From: Terriglobia bacterium
GTDB taxonomy: Bacteria > Acidobacteriota > Terriglobia > Bryobacterales > Bryobacteraceae
Length of the DNA stretch: 39,319 nt
Assembly (NCBI GenBank): GCA_021324615.1
Contig: JAJPIT010000065.1
Span: 1 to 39,319 of the forward strand
Reading direction: 5' to 3'
Part shown: positions 11,845-20,504 of the stretch, piece after piece
Layout of the letters: the number at the start of each line of letters is the position of its first letter
Numbering within the stretch: the stretch's first letter is position 1
Program-made: the position numbers and the translations under genes
The notes under the pieces: model-generated
What the model was told of the DNA's origin: nothing
Database searches by the model: none
What the model saw: the letters and a program-made list of their open reading frames with translations, nothing else

Positions 11845-11927
11845 CGCCGCGCCGGCGGCTGTGCAGGGAGCGGGCCTGGTGGAAACGGCCGCGGAAAGCT
11901 TCCGACCGAAGCTCAATTCTTCGAGCG

Positions 11928-12386
11928 TCAGCCGGGTTTCCACTCCGGGACGTTTTCGCCGCGGAACGGATCGACGCCGGCGCGGGCGCCGAGCGCTTCC
12001 AGATCGCGCCGGGAAAAACCATCCACGGCCAGCGAGATGCGGCCGTCCTTTTCGACCAGGAATAACGACGGCACATGGGAGATGCCGAAGGCGTTACTGG
12101 CCGGATAATGCTCGCCTTCACGGTCGAGCAGCGTGGGAAGGGTGATCTGGAACTTTTCCTGGAACTTGGCGGTGCCGTTCTCGTCGTCCTGCGAGATGGC
12201 GATCACCGGCAGCGGGCCGGCGGCGATGCGGTTCAGAAACGGCAGCGTCAACTGGCAAACCGGGCAACTGATCTTATAGAAGGCGAGCAGCGCCGGACCG
12301 TGCTCCAGGATCTGCCGGAGAGACAGCCTGCCGCCGCCCAACCGATCCAGCGTGAACTCCGGCGCGAGGGAACCAGCGGCGATCAT
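11928..12386 (-). CDS. Thioredoxin-fold redox protein (AhpC/TSA-Redoxin family)
   Basis: 152 residues with an APEFTLDRLGGG start typical of the peroxiredoxin/TlpA fold. The active site is CPVC (C41-C44) in FYKISCPVCQLTLP, and the cis-Pro loop is ISHVPSLF. There is no signal peptide or membrane anchor, so it is probably a cytoplasmic peroxiredoxin-like or disulfide reductase protein. A good Shine-Dalgarno (AAGGAG) precedes the ATG. The ATG overlaps the stop of the upstream STAS gene (ATGA, 12383-12386), so the two are translationally coupled. Why a STAS regulator and a redox protein share an operon is not clear. Confidence 0.86.
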   Translation of the reverse strand: MIAAGSLAPEFTLDRLGGGRLSLRQILEHGPALLAFYKISCPVCQLTLPFLNRIAAGPLPVIAISQDDENGTAKFQEKFQITLPTLLDREGEHYPASNAFGISHVPSLFLVEKDGRISLAVDGFSRRDLEALGARAGVDPFRGENVPEWKPG

Positions 12387-12790
12387 TCCTTCTCCTTTTC
12401 CTGGCTTTGCACGAACTGAAGAATATCGAAGCGTTTGATCTCGCGGTCTGGGAAAAAGCTGTTGACCGCGTCCTGCTCGTCGGAGAAGACTTCAAAGATG
12501 GTGTGGAGCTTGGTGAGCAGCAGCAGTTCGATGTTGCGCTTGTTCAGATTGAGCAGCTTCAGCGCGCCGCCGGATTTTTTCGCGGTTGTGAAACAGATGA
12601 CCATGGCGCCGAGGCCGGTGGAATCGATGTATTCGATCTGGCCGAGATCGAGAATGATGTTATTGCGTCCCTGGGCCATCAACTCATCGACTTTTTCGCG
12701 AAGCGCCGGCGATTCAGTGGCGGTCAGGCGGCCTTTCAAGGCCAGGATGGAGATTCCTTCGCGGTCAGTCTCGCGGATGTCGAGGCTCAT
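12383..12790 (-). CDS. STAS-domain anti-anti-sigma factor-like protein
   Basis: 135 residues. A STAS domain occupies residues 4-110, with the anti-anti-sigma signature IEYIDSTGLGAM in which S57 is the expected phospho-acceptor. A charged C-terminal extension (from about 112, ending QSQEKEKE) goes beyond the usual 110 residues. SpoIIAA-like proteins bind a cognate kinase/anti-sigma factor and release sigma; no RsbW-type kinase is in the window. A -10-like TAAACT (12802-12807) sits 11 bases before the ATG and no clear Shine-Dalgarno is present. Overlaps the redoxin gene by 4 bases. Confidence 0.9.
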   Translation of the reverse strand: MSLDIRETDREGISILALKGRLTATESPALREKVDELMAQGRNNIILDLGQIEYIDSTGLGAMVICFTTAKKSGGALKLLNLNKRNIELLLLTKLHTIFEVFSDEQDAVNSFFPDREIKRFDILQFVQSQEKEKE

Positions 12791-12829
12791 GGATTGTCTT
12801 TAGTTTAGCGAAACGCGGATAATCCGGAA

Positions 12830-13195
12830 TTAAGGTTTGCCGATCAGGCTGAAGAGAAGGATGGCCAGCACCGCCGCCGTGATCAAGACGTAGGCGCGGT
12901 CTCGTTCCAGCAGGAATCCGGCCATGCATGCGGCCACGCGCGCGACCGGGGTGGCGATCAGGATGAGCAGGCCGAGCTGGATGATCCCGCGGGCCTCGCC
13001 CGCCAGAGCGGCGCGCAGGATGGAGGAAACGTCACGGTATTGGGCGGGCTCGGCGCGGAAGGGTGAGTAATGGGGAGGTTCGCCGCCATGGCGGACGAGG
13101 TAGAGGACTCCCCCGCCGAACACGACGGCGGCGGCGAGGGAAACGCCGGTGCGCAGAAGACTGGCGACGATGCTTTCCAGGCGCTGGTCGGTCAT
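12830..13195 (-). CDS. DUF1634 membrane protein
   Basis: 121 residues with three hydrophobic helices: about 19-35 (SLAAAVVFGGGVLYLV), 70-88 (GIIQLGLLILIATPVA) and 98-117 (YVLITAAVLAILLFSLI). This arrangement matches DUF1634, a small family usually found next to TauE/SafE permeases, as here. The start overlaps the TauE stop by 4 bases (ATGA, 13192-13195), so the proteins are made together and may form a complex. The function is unknown; an accessory role in anion export or uptake is inference. Confidence 0.8.
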   Translation of the reverse strand: MTDQRLESIVASLLRTGVSLAAAVVFGGGVLYLVRHGGEPPHYSPFRAEPAQYRDVSSILRAALAGEARGIIQLGLLILIATPVARVAACMAGFLLERDRAYVLITAAVLAILLFSLIGKP

Positions 13196-14022
13196 GGATG
13201 GACCCCGCTGTAGATCATTTCGGCGGCCATGGCCGCGACGGCCACGGCAAAGACGAGGCGCAGCACGCGGGTCCGCGCGCCGACGAGCACGCGGGCTCCG
13301 GCCAGGGACCCGGCCAGCACGCCGAGCATGACGGGCATCGCCAGTCCGGGGTCGATGTAGCCGCGGCTGAGATAGATTCCCGCGCTGGCGGCGGCGGTCA
13401 CACCGATCATGAAGTTGCTGGTGGTGGTGGAGACCTTGAAGGGGATGCGCATGGCTTGATCCATGGCGATCACCTTGAGCGCGCCGGAGCCGATGCCGAG
13501 CAGGCCCGACAACGCTCCGGCGCCGAACATGATGGCGAAACCGGTTTTCACGCGGCGCGCCCGGTAATGCTGCGGGCCCTGCGGGCCGGGGAACACGCCT
13601 TCGAGCTTGAGACGCCGCGCCAGCGGATCGCCGGCATCGCCGGCCTGCGCGGCGGGCAGCGGATGCGTCGATTGCCAGGCGGCGTGGAGCAGAACGATCC
13701 CGAAGATGACGGAAAGAACGGAGGTGGGGATGTGCGTGGCCAGGACTGCGCCTGCCAGCGCGCCCAGCGTGGTGGCAATTTCCAGGAACATGCCGATGCG
13801 GATGTTGGAAAATCCGTCGCGGACGAAAGCGGCGGCGGCTCCGGAAGAGGTGGCGATCACCGAAACCAGGCTCGCGCCGATCGCATAACGCAGATCAACC
13901 CCGAGCAGCAGAGTGAGAACGGGCGTGACGACCACGCCGCCGCCCAGGCCGGTGAGGGCGCCCAGAAAACCCGCCGACGCCGAAATCAAAAATACCAGCG
14001 ATGTGAACTCGCCTACGGTCAT
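13192..14022 (-). CDS. TauE/SafE-family membrane permease (sulfite/organosulfonate exporter-like)
   Basis: 276 residues from the ATG at 14022 (MTVGEFTSLV); an upstream GTG at 14046 would add 8 residues that look non-native. About 8 membrane helices, with the family's duplicated glycine-rich motif: GALTGLGGGVVVTPVL in the first half and GLLGIGSGALKV in the second. Known members move sulfite, sulfoacetate, taurine-derived or other small anions; the substrate here is unknown. A -10-like TATTCT (14032-14037, minus strand) lies 9 bases before the ATG. The gene is divergent from the nucleotidyltransferase-like gene across a 56-base gap. Confidence 0.88.
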   Translation of the reverse strand: MTVGEFTSLVFLISASAGFLGALTGLGGGVVVTPVLTLLLGVDLRYAIGASLVSVIATSSGAAAAFVRDGFSNIRIGMFLEIATTLGALAGAVLATHIPTSVLSVIFGIVLLHAAWQSTHPLPAAQAGDAGDPLARRLKLEGVFPGPQGPQHYRARRVKTGFAIMFGAGALSGLLGIGSGALKVIAMDQAMRIPFKVSTTTSNFMIGVTAAASAGIYLSRGYIDPGLAMPVMLGVLAGSLAGARVLVGARTRVLRLVFAVAVAAMAAEMIYSGVHP

Positions 14023-14066
14023 CCCCAAACAAGAATAACCTGTCACGGAGGAGCCGGAAGCGCATC

Positions 14067-14072
14067 TAACCT
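14067..14072 (+). promoter_or_regulatory. TANNNT box 6 bases before the start codon at 14079
   Basis: TAACCT followed by TTGCTC and then ATG. There is no Shine-Dalgarno between the box and the ATG. The spacing fits a leaderless transcript whose first bases are the start codon. Confidence 0.4.
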
Positions 14073-14078
14073 TTGCTC

Positions 14079-14606
14079 ATGACCATCTGCGCGATTGTCC
14101 TTGCCGGATCAGGATGCGTCCGAAAGGCGGCGCTGGCGTCGCTGGCGGCTTTGTGCCGTCCGGTGGTGACCTGGGGCCGGGACGCCAGGCGCGAGCTGGC
14201 GGGTTTGCCGGTGGACGTGGTGGAGCGTGAATCGATTCCGGACGCGCTCCAGGTGGCGCTGGCCGCGGCGCCGCATGCCGACGCGGCCCTGCTGCTGCGG
14301 GCGGATCAGCCGTCGGTGACGGCGGCAGATCTTTCGCGGCTGTTTGCGCGCTTCCGGGCAAGCCGCGCGGCGATCGTGGCGTCGGCCTATGAGAAAACGG
14401 TGGGACTTCCAGCGCTGTTCGGACGGAGCCTGTTCGGTCCGTTGCTCGGTCTGGCGCCGGAAACGGATGTCAGGAGCGTCATCGCGGCGAACTGGCGCGA
14501 GGTGACGGTGGTTTCCATCCCGCGGGCGGCGCCGCAGATTGAGTCCGCCGAAGAGCTCGCCATGCTGCGCGAGCGGGCGCCGCGGCGTTCGCCGGGAAAC
14601 CGATAG
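14079..14606 (+). CDS. Degenerate MobA/MocA-like nucleotidyltransferase
   Basis: 175 residues resembling molybdenum-cofactor cytidylyl/guanylyltransferases: AIVLAGSG at the N-terminus, LLLRADQPSVT (family LLxxDQPxL), VGLPALFGRSLFGPLL and the C-terminal ESAEELAML. However, the nucleotide-binding loop, normally LAAGxSxRMGxPK, is reduced to LAGSGCVRKAAL, lacking the MGxP segment. The middle WxxGMxxSI-type motif is also unclear (ERESIPDAL). It is slightly shorter than the roughly 190-200 residues of the family. It may be inactive or use a different substrate. The ATG at 14079 is chosen over an upstream TTG. No molybdoenzyme gene is adjacent. Confidence 0.7.
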   Translation: MTICAIVLAGSGCVRKAALASLAALCRPVVTWGRDARRELAGLPVDVVERESIPDALQVALAAAPHADAALLLRADQPSVTAADLSRLFARFRASRAAIVASAYEKTVGLPALFGRSLFGPLLGLAPETDVRSVIAANWREVTVVSIPRAAPQIESAEELAMLRERAPRRSPGNR

Positions 14607-14660
14607 GCCTCCGGCTCCGGCAATCTTTTCCCGTCGCGGACATTCGCGCGGCCGAGCGGC

Positions 14661-14666
14661 TAAGCT
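14661..14666 (+). promoter_or_regulatory. TANNNT box 7 bases before the GTG at 14674
   Basis: TAAGCT, then GGAAAGA, then GTG. The GGAAAG could also act as a short Shine-Dalgarno, so leaderless versus leadered translation cannot be decided here. Confidence 0.3.
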
Positions 14667-14673
14667 GGAAAGA

Positions 14674-15555
14674 GTGCTCTTCATTACCGAAGATCAAGTC
14701 CGCGAACACCTCACCATGCCGGCCGCCATCCGGCTGATGCGCGAAACCTTCGAGCAGCTCCGCTCCGGCGCGGCGCTCAACCAGCCGCGGCGGCGCCTGA
14801 TTCTGCCCACGGGCACGGTGCTGCACAGCATGGCCGGAGCCTGGGGAAAATACCTGGGGACGAAAGTTTACGCGACCCATCCGCGCCACGGCGCCTATTT
14901 TTTCTTCCTGTTGTTCGATGCCGAAACCGCGCTGCCGCTGGCGTATATGGAAGCGAACCATCTGGGGCAGATCCGGACCGGCGCCGCCAGCGGATATGCG
15001 ACGAGCCTTCTCGCCGCGGCCGAGGCGGACAGCCTGGCGATTATCGGGACCGGATTTCAGGCGCGCACGCAACTAGAGGCGATCCGCGAGGTGAGACGGC
15101 TGCGCGAGGTGCGCGTCTGGAGCCGGAAGGAAGCGAACCGTTGCCGCTTCGCCGCGGAAACCAACACGATCGCGGCCGCCTCCGCCGAGGAGGCCGTTCG
15201 CGGCGCATCGATCGTCGTGACGGCGACCTGGTCCAAGGATCCGGTGCTGAGCGCGGAGTGGATCTCGCCGGGCACGCATATCAACGCCATCGGCTCCAAT
15301 CAGGCGCAGCGGCGGGAGCTTCCGCCGGAGCTGATCGCGCGCGCTGATCTGATCGCCTGCGATTCCATCGAGGTCGCCAAGATCGAATCGGGTGACCTGC
15401 TTCTGGCCCGGATCGACTGGTCCGATCCGCGGGTGGTGGATCTGGCGCGGGTCGAGGCGCGGCCGCCGGGCGATCCGATCACCATTTTTAAATCCAACGG
15501 CTTGGGCGTGGAAGACGTCGCCGCGGCGGCCTACGTTTACGAAAAACTCGCCTGA
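14674..15555 (+). CDS. Ornithine cyclodeaminase / mu-crystallin family protein
   Basis: 293 residues from the GTG at 14674 (VLFITEDQV), the position where family members begin; a longer open frame upstream overlaps the preceding gene and is not coding. Family features: RRRLILPTG substrate region, AYMEANHLGQIRTGAASGYA, Rossmann NAD-binding loop IIGTGFQA, and the C-terminal FKSNGLGVEDVAAA. Family members include ornithine cyclodeaminase, alanine dehydrogenase, ketimine reductase and pyrroline-2-carboxylate reductase; motif reading alone does not separate them. The 67-base gap from the gene before and 103-base gap after suggest independent transcription. Confidence 0.9.
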   Translation: MLFITEDQVREHLTMPAAIRLMRETFEQLRSGAALNQPRRRLILPTGTVLHSMAGAWGKYLGTKVYATHPRHGAYFFFLLFDAETALPLAYMEANHLGQIRTGAASGYATSLLAAAEADSLAIIGTGFQARTQLEAIREVRRLREVRVWSRKEANRCRFAAETNTIAAASAEEAVRGASIVVTATWSKDPVLSAEWISPGTHINAIGSNQAQRRELPPELIARADLIACDSIEVAKIESGDLLLARIDWSDPRVVDLARVEARPPGDPITIFKSNGLGVEDVAAAAYVYEKLA

Positions 15556-15618
15556 AGTGCGCGGCAACATTCGCCGGGGTGCGCCCGCGGAACCGCTCCT
15601 GAACAGCCGGGTCATCTT

Positions 15619-15636
15619 TTGTAAAATTTGTAAAAT
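15619..15636. repeat. Tandem 9-bp direct repeat upstream of the ECF sigma gene
   Basis: TTGTAAAAT occurs twice head-to-tail (15619-15627 and 15628-15636) in the 103-base gap before the sigma factor. Each copy contains a -10-like TAAAAT. The GC-poor island could be a promoter, tandem operator half-sites, or both. Confidence 0.6.
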
Positions 15637-15658
15637 AGGAACGTTTACGGGAATCGAT

Positions 15659-16231
15659 GTGAGTGCGCCGACCGAAGTCACGCAACTGCTCAAGGATTGG
15701 CGCAACGGCGACAAGGCCGCGCTGGACCGGATGACGCCGGTTCTCTACGAGGAGTTGCGCCGCCTGGCGCGCCACTTCCTGTCCTCGGAGCGTCCTGACC
15801 ACACGCTACAGCCCACCGCTCTGGTGCATGAAGCCTATCTTCGCCTGGTCGATCAGCGTGCGGTCGACTGGCGGAACCGGGCCCACTTCTTGGGCGTCGC
15901 CGCCAGCATGATGCGGCGCGTCCTGATCAATCATGCCCGCGCCCATCAGGCGGCCAAACGCGAGGGGTTCAGCAAGGCGATCGGGATCGAGGACGCCCTG
16001 GGCGTGTTTACCAACCCGCAGGTGGATGTGCTGGAGCTAAACAGCGCTCTCCAGCAGCTCTCCGAACTCGATCCGCAGCAGGGCCGTGTCGTGGAGCTCC
16101 GCTATTTCGGCGGGCTCACGATCGAGGAGACGGCGGAAGTGATGGGCATTTCGCCGGCCACCGTAAAACGTGAATGGGGCACCGCGAAACTTTGGCTGCT
16201 CAAGAAAATCGAAGGCTCCGCCTTGCGGTGA
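15659..16231 (+). CDS. ECF-type RNA polymerase sigma factor (TIGR02999-like)
   Basis: 190 residues from the GTG at 15659, with GGGAA 5 bases upstream. Region 2 is present (LYEELRRLARHFL, TALVHEAYLRLV, WRNRAHFLGVAASMMRRVLINHAR), followed by region 4 (LQQLSELDPQQGRVVELRYFGGLTIEETAEVMGISPATVKREW). The LQPTALVHEAYLRL wording is diagnostic of the group abundant in Planctomycetes and Acidobacteria. These sigmas lack a classical anti-sigma factor and are commonly encoded beside a Ser/Thr kinase, as here: the kinase starts 13 bases after the stop. Phosphorylation control of sigma by the kinase is known for some ECF groups and is inference here. Confidence 0.94.
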   Translation: MSAPTEVTQLLKDWRNGDKAALDRMTPVLYEELRRLARHFLSSERPDHTLQPTALVHEAYLRLVDQRAVDWRNRAHFLGVAASMMRRVLINHARAHQAAKREGFSKAIGIEDALGVFTNPQVDVLELNSALQQLSELDPQQGRVVELRYFGGLTIEETAEVMGISPATVKREWGTAKLWLLKKIEGSALR

Positions 16232-16244
16232 AGGACGAGGATGA

Positions 16245-18731
16245 GTGACTGACGCGCGGTGGGGGGAGATCAAGCCGATTCTCAGCGCCGTTCTCGAAGA
16301 GGCGGAGCAGGACCGTGCCGCCGCGCTCGACCGGCTCTGCGGCAGCGACGGTGAACTGCGGCGCGAAGTCGAGTCCCTGCTCGCCTATGAACAGAAGGCC
16401 GACGCCGCGCTCCACTCGCAGGCGGTTCCCGGCGCGGCGCTGCGGCCGGAGTTGAGTCCGCCGCCGGACTTTATCGGGCCTTACAAGATCCTGCGCGAGA
16501 TCGGACGCGGCGGGATGGGCGTGGTCTATTTGGGCGAGCGCGCCGATGGCGAGTATCGCAAACAGGTGGCGATCAAGCTGATCACCAGCGGGCGCGACGA
16601 CCAAGCCATGATCCGCCGTTTCCGCCGGGAGCGCCAGATACTGGCCCGACTCGAGCATGGCGGCATCGCGCGCCTTTTCGATGGCGGCGCCACTGCCGGA
16701 GGCCAGCCGTACTTTGTAATGGAGTACATCGACGGCCTCCCGCTGCTCCAGTACTGCGAAGGCAACGCGCTGCCGGTCGCCGCCCGGCTCCGTCTTTTTC
16801 TCGAAATTTGCGATGCCGTCGCATACGCCCATCAGCGCCTGATCGTGCATCGCGATCTGAAACCCGGCAACATTCTGGTCAGCGGCGGGCATCCCAAGCT
16901 GCTGGACTTCGGGCTGGCGCGCGTGCTGGACGCCGAGACAGGCGAGGAGATCACCCAGGCGGGGCTTCCGATGATCACGCCGGCTTACGCCAGCCCGGAG
17001 CAGATTCGCGGGGACGCCTACTCGGTATCCGGCGACGTTTACTCGCTCGGGGTGATCTTTTTCGAGCTGCTGGCGGGCAAGCGTCCTTATGAAGTTCCCA
17101 CCGGTTCGCTGACGGAGATGGTTCGGGTCATCTGCGATCAGCCGCCGCTTCGGCTCACGGAGGCCGCCGATGAGCGGGTCCGCCGCCGGCTTGGCGGGGA
17201 TCTGGAAAACATTGCGGCCAAGGCGATCGAAAAGGATCCTCGGCGCCGTTATTCGAGCGTCGATGAGTTTGCCGCCGATATTCGCCGTCACCTGGCGGGC
17301 ATGCCGGTGCGCGCGCGCCGCCCGACGCTGGCCTATCGAACCGGCAAGTTTCTGATCCGCCACCGGGTAGCCGTTCCCGCCGCCCTCGCGGCCGCCGCCC
17401 TGATTCTGGCTTTTGCGGCAACCGCCTGGTGGGAAGCCCGGCAGGCCGAACGCCGCTTTCAGGACGTGCGGAATCTGGCGCACTCGGTGATGTTCGAATT
17501 GCATGATTCCATCGCGCGCCTGCCGGGCGCCACCGCCGCGCGCGAGCTTCTGGTGGCCCGCGCCCTCGAATATCTGGAGCGCCTGGCGGGCGAATCCGGA
17601 CGCGATCCTGACCTCGGGCGCGAAGTCGCGCTCGGCTATGAGCGCATCGGCGTGGTGCAAGGCGCGGTCTACGAGTCGAATCTCGGCAACTACGCAGCCG
17701 CGCTCGACAGCTTCAAGAAATCGGACGCGATTCTCGAACGCCTCGCCGCCCGGGATCCGCAAAACAATTCGCTTCGGCACGACCGTTTCCGCGTCCTGAA
17801 CCGCCTTTCGAGCGCCTACAGCGCCGCGGGCGATCATGCCCGGTCCGCGGAATCGGCCGCGCGTGCTCTCGCGCTGGCCGAAGCCGGCTATCGCGCGCAT
17901 CCATCCGACGTCCAGGCGCTGTCCGATCTGGCCGCCTCGGTTTCCGGATATGCAGACATCCTCGCCGATGAAGAGAAGTACGAGGAAATGGTCCCGGTGC
18001 GCGAGCGCGCGCTGCAACTGGCAGAGCAACTCGCCGCGGCTGATCCGAATGCTCCTGAAATTCAAAGAAGTCTCGCGCTCGCCCACAAGAAGCTCGCGGC
18101 GCTTTATGGCAAATTAGCCTCGCTCTCCCACGACGCGAACCGTTTGGAGAAGAGCCGCGGCGAATATGAGCGCGCGCTCGCAATCGACCAGGAGAGGAAC
18201 CGCAAGGATCCTAACGAAGCGCAAATGGATCTGTCCTTCGATTACAGCGATCTGGGATGGGTGCTCGCACGGCAGGGTCAGAATCGCGCGGCGCTGGAGG
18301 CGAATTTCAAAGCGCTGGCGATCCGTGTGGATCGCTCCAACAAGGACCCCAATGATGTTCGCGCGGCGCGATTTGTAGCCTCCAGCCAGGAGCGCATCGC
18401 GGCGGTCTATCAGCGGCTCGGCAAACTCCAGGATTCGGTGAAGTGGTCCCGCCTGGCGATCGCTCAATGGAAGAAGGTGGCCGAGGCCGACCGCGGCTGG
18501 TCTACCACCGCTGAACTCGCCGATACCCACGCCGAGCTCGCGGAAACCTACGAATCCTTCGCTCGAAAGAACCGGAGCCTGTACGCGAGCGCGGCGGCCG
18601 AGTTCGAGCAGGCCCGTGCGCTTTACGCCGGCCTGCAAAAGAAAGGCATCCTGCCTGCTGCGCTGTACCCGAAAATCGCGGGCTATGCCGCCGCCGCGCA
18701 GCGCTGCCGCCAGGCGCAGCGCGCCGAATGA
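16245..18731 (+). CDS. Membrane Ser/Thr protein kinase with C-terminal TPR-like repeats
   Basis: 828 residues. An N-terminal linker is followed by an active-looking kinase domain (about 75-345): glycine loop [15 protein letters not shown] lysine, catalytic loop HRDLKPGN (from residue 202), DFG at 221-223, and activation-segment [13 protein letters not shown] basic stretch leads to one membrane helix near 376-395 ([17 protein letters not shown]). The remainder is an outward-facing helical solenoid of TPR-like repeats ([59 protein letters not shown]). This layout suggests a receptor-like kinase sensing through the TPR part. The GTG start (16245) is preceded by AGGACGAGG and follows the sigma factor stop by 13 bases, so they form one operon. 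Confidence 0.95.
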   Translation: MTDARWGEIKPILSAVLEEAEQDRAAALDRLCGSDGELRREVESLLAYEQKADAALHSQAVPGAALRPELSPPPDFIGPYKILREIGRGGMGVVYLGERADGEYRKQVAIKLITSGRDDQAMIRRFRRERQILARLEHGGIARLFDGGATAGGQPYFVMEYIDGLPLLQYCEGNALPVAARLRLFLEICDAVAYAHQRLIVHRDLKPGNILVSGGHPKLLDFGLARVLDAETGEEITQAGLPMITPAYASPEQIRGDAYSVSGDVYSLGVIFFELLAGKRPYEVPTGSLTEMVRVICDQPPLRLTEAADERVRRRLGGDLENIAAKAIEKDPRRRYSSVDEFAADIRRHLAGMPVRARRPTLAYRTGKFLIRHRVAVPAALAAAALILAFAATAWWEARQAERRFQDVRNLAHSVMFELHDSIARLPGATAARELLVARALEYLERLAGESGRDPDLGREVALGYERIGVVQGAVYESNLGNYAAALDSFKKSDAILERLAARDPQNNSLRHDRFRVLNRLSSAYSAAGDHARSAESAARALALAEAGYRAHPSDVQALSDLAASVSGYADILADEEKYEEMVPVRERALQLAEQLAAADPNAPEIQRSLALAHKKLAALYGKLASLSHDANRLEKSRGEYERALAIDQERNRKDPNEAQMDLSFDYSDLGWVLARQGQNRAALEANFKALAIRVDRSNKDPNDVRAARFVASSQERIAAVYQRLGKLQDSVKWSRLAIAQWKKVAEADRGWSTTAELADTHAELAETYESFARKNRSLYASAAAEFEQARALYAGLQKKGILPAALYPKIAGYAAAAQRCRQAQRAE

Positions 18732-18805
18732 AAAGCGCGGCGCGAATCACCTCGGCACGAGCCTTCACCGTTTACACACGCTTTGCGCGCGCGGCGGCGG
18801 CTGCG

Positions 18806-19189
18806 TTACCGCATCGGCTTGTAGGCCACACAGTCGATTTCGACGCGCATATCCGCCACAAAATCGCAAACCACCGTGGTGCGGGCCGGCCGGTTCTCGC
18901 CGAAAAACTCCGCGTAGACGGCATTCATCGCCTGAAAATCCGCGCCATCCTTCAGGAACACGGAGCACTTCACCACGTCCTGCATCGCCGCGCCGCAGCT
19001 TTCAAGGATTCTTTTGATATTCGACAAAACCAGCCGCGTCTGATGGGAGATGTCGCCGGGCGATAGCTTATCGGTCGCCGGATCGACGGGCCCTTGCCCG
19101 CTGACGTAAATAAAATCGCCCGCCCGCACCGCCGGAGAATAAGGACCGCGCGGCGTTGGCGCGGTGGCGGGGAAAATCCGCTCGATCAT
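18806..19189 (-). CDS. RidA-family enamine/imine deaminase
   Basis: 127 residues, the normal length. Family marks: PRGPYSPAVRAGDFIYVSGQGP, the substrate-binding arginine in RPARTTV (R103) and the glutamate in MRVEIDCVAY (E117). RidA hydrolyses reactive enamine/imine products of PLP enzymes such as 2-aminoacrylate from serine or cysteine, protecting other PLP enzymes; the trimeric active site is formed between subunits. The stop codon of the NYN-LOTUS gene is only 2 bases before this ATG, so they are co-transcribed. It is convergent with the kinase gene; the 74 bases between them show nothing notable. Confidence 0.93.
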   Translation of the reverse strand: MIERIFPATAPTPRGPYSPAVRAGDFIYVSGQGPVDPATDKLSPGDISHQTRLVLSNIKRILESCGAAMQDVVKCSVFLKDGADFQAMNAVYAEFFGENRPARTTVVCDFVADMRVEIDCVAYKPMR

Positions 19190-19191
19190 GG

Positions 19192-20475
19192 CTAGAGGTC
19201 CGTCTTCTTTCGGCGCGGGCGGCGCGACGCACCTGTTCCGGGCGCCTTGGGAGCCCGCTTGCGCGAGGGCGCTTTCTTCGGCTTCGGCGGAGGCGGATTC
19301 GGTTCAAAGATCGTCGGCTGGCCTTCCACGTAGGGCTGCGGCTCGTCTTCTTCGATCTCTTCGGCGGCCGGCGAGGGTTCCGGCGCGGGCGGCTCGGCCG
19401 GCGGGTAAAACTCGGCGCCGAGATACACCAGCATGCCTTGCTCCTCGGTCGGCTCCAGGCGCACCACCGTTTTGTCCTGCGCGTAGTTCAGGAACTCGGA
19501 AAACTGCTGAAAGCCGTACGCGCTCGGATCGAAGTTGGGCTGCTCGGCGCGGAACCATTGCTCCAGATCTTCCACCGGGCATCCGTTTTCGATCTCCAGG
19601 CGGTGATTTTCAAGCACGTCACGCAGCGGCGGCAGCAGATCCTCCGGTTTGAGGTTGGGGCGCTCCGGCTGAGAGGTGCCCTTGCGCTCGATGATGTAGC
19701 GGCCGCCGGTCCCGCTGACGTCCACCAGGTCGGCGCGCTTCAATTTCTCCACAAAATCCGAAAAACTCGACGCTCCGTAGGCGCGTTCGTTAAACGCCGG
19801 ATCGAGTTGCAGCATGGTGGATTTCAACAACCCAAGCTGCGGCTGCACCGCGCGCCTTTCAAGCACCTGGAGCGCGCGCTCCACCAGCGGCATCGCCTGA
19901 TTCAATTCGAGCGGAGCCGGCCTCTGCCGGCGGTCTCCGCGATCCGGACGGTCCCGCCGCTGCTGCCGCGGCTCGTTGGACGCCGGAGCAGCCGTGCCCG
20001 CCGGCGCATCCGCTATCAGCGACTCGAAGCTGATAAACTCGTGGCAATTTTGCTGAAGGATGGTGGAAGTGAACGCTTTCCCTCCCACGACGAACACCGT
20101 CTTGCCGTATTCCTTCAACTTATTCACCAGCGGAATAAAATCGCTGTCGCCGCTGACGATGGCGAACGCATTCACATGCGTGTGCGTGAACGCCATTTCC
20201 AAGGCGTCCAGCGCGAGATTGATATCGGCGCCATTCTTATCCCCGCGCGGGGAGGGAATCCGCTGCACCATCTGCACCGCGTTTTCCGCCATCTGCCGCG
20301 TGGCGCCGTCCTGGCGCCCCCAGTTGGCATAGGCGAATTTGGCGACGATGTCGCCGCGTTCCTTCAGCGCGTCCAGCGCCAGGGAAACATCGAACTCCCG
20401 GCGCAGCGTCGATTTGAGTCCGATCTCGATGTTGTCGTAATCGACGAACACCGCGATATTCAGTTTGTCTTGCAT
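19192..20475 (-). CDS. NYN (PIN-like) RNase-domain protein with two LOTUS/OST-HTH-like modules
   Basis: 427 residues. The NYN domain (about 5-155) has acidic residues fitting a metal-dependent RNase site: VDYDN (D12, D14), GADINLALD (D84, D90) and SGDSDF (D110, D112). A basic, Arg-rich linker (165-187) follows. Two similar modules come next, about 190-265 (GASSFSDFVEKLKRADLVDV) and 278-355 (GFQQFSEFLNYAQDKTVVRL). They resemble LOTUS/OST-HTH RNA-binding domains. The tail is Pro/Glu-rich and then strongly basic (PKKAPSRKRAPK), suited to nucleic-acid binding. A role in RNA turnover or RNA quality control is inference. AGAAGGA lies just before the ATG. Part of an operon with the B12-binding gene upstream (29-base gap) and ridA downstream (2 bases). 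Confidence 0.88.
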   Translation of the reverse strand: MQDKLNIAVFVDYDNIEIGLKSTLRREFDVSLALDALKERGDIVAKFAYANWGRQDGATRQMAENAVQMVQRIPSPRGDKNGADINLALDALEMAFTHTHVNAFAIVSGDSDFIPLVNKLKEYGKTVFVVGGKAFTSTILQQNCHEFISFESLIADAPAGTAAPASNEPRQQRRDRPDRGDRRQRPAPLELNQAMPLVERALQVLERRAVQPQLGLLKSTMLQLDPAFNERAYGASSFSDFVEKLKRADLVDVSGTGGRYIIERKGTSQPERPNLKPEDLLPPLRDVLENHRLEIENGCPVEDLEQWFRAEQPNFDPSAYGFQQFSEFLNYAQDKTVVRLEPTEEQGMLVYLGAEFYPPAEPPAPEPSPAAEEIEEDEPQPYVEGQPTIFEPNPPPPKPKKAPSRKRAPKAPGTGASRRPRRKKTDL

Positions 20476-20504
20476 GCTTCCTTCTCTAAAAGTGGAGCGG
20501 CCGC

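Noticed and set aside
11897-11913. 6-bp inverted repeat between the convergent dehydrogenase and redoxin genes
   Set aside because: The stem is short and has no T-run on either strand, so a terminator call is not supported.
14539-14673. N-terminal extension of the cyclodeaminase-family frame
   Set aside because: It overlaps the preceding gene and lacks family sequence; the GTG at 14674 matches the usual family start.
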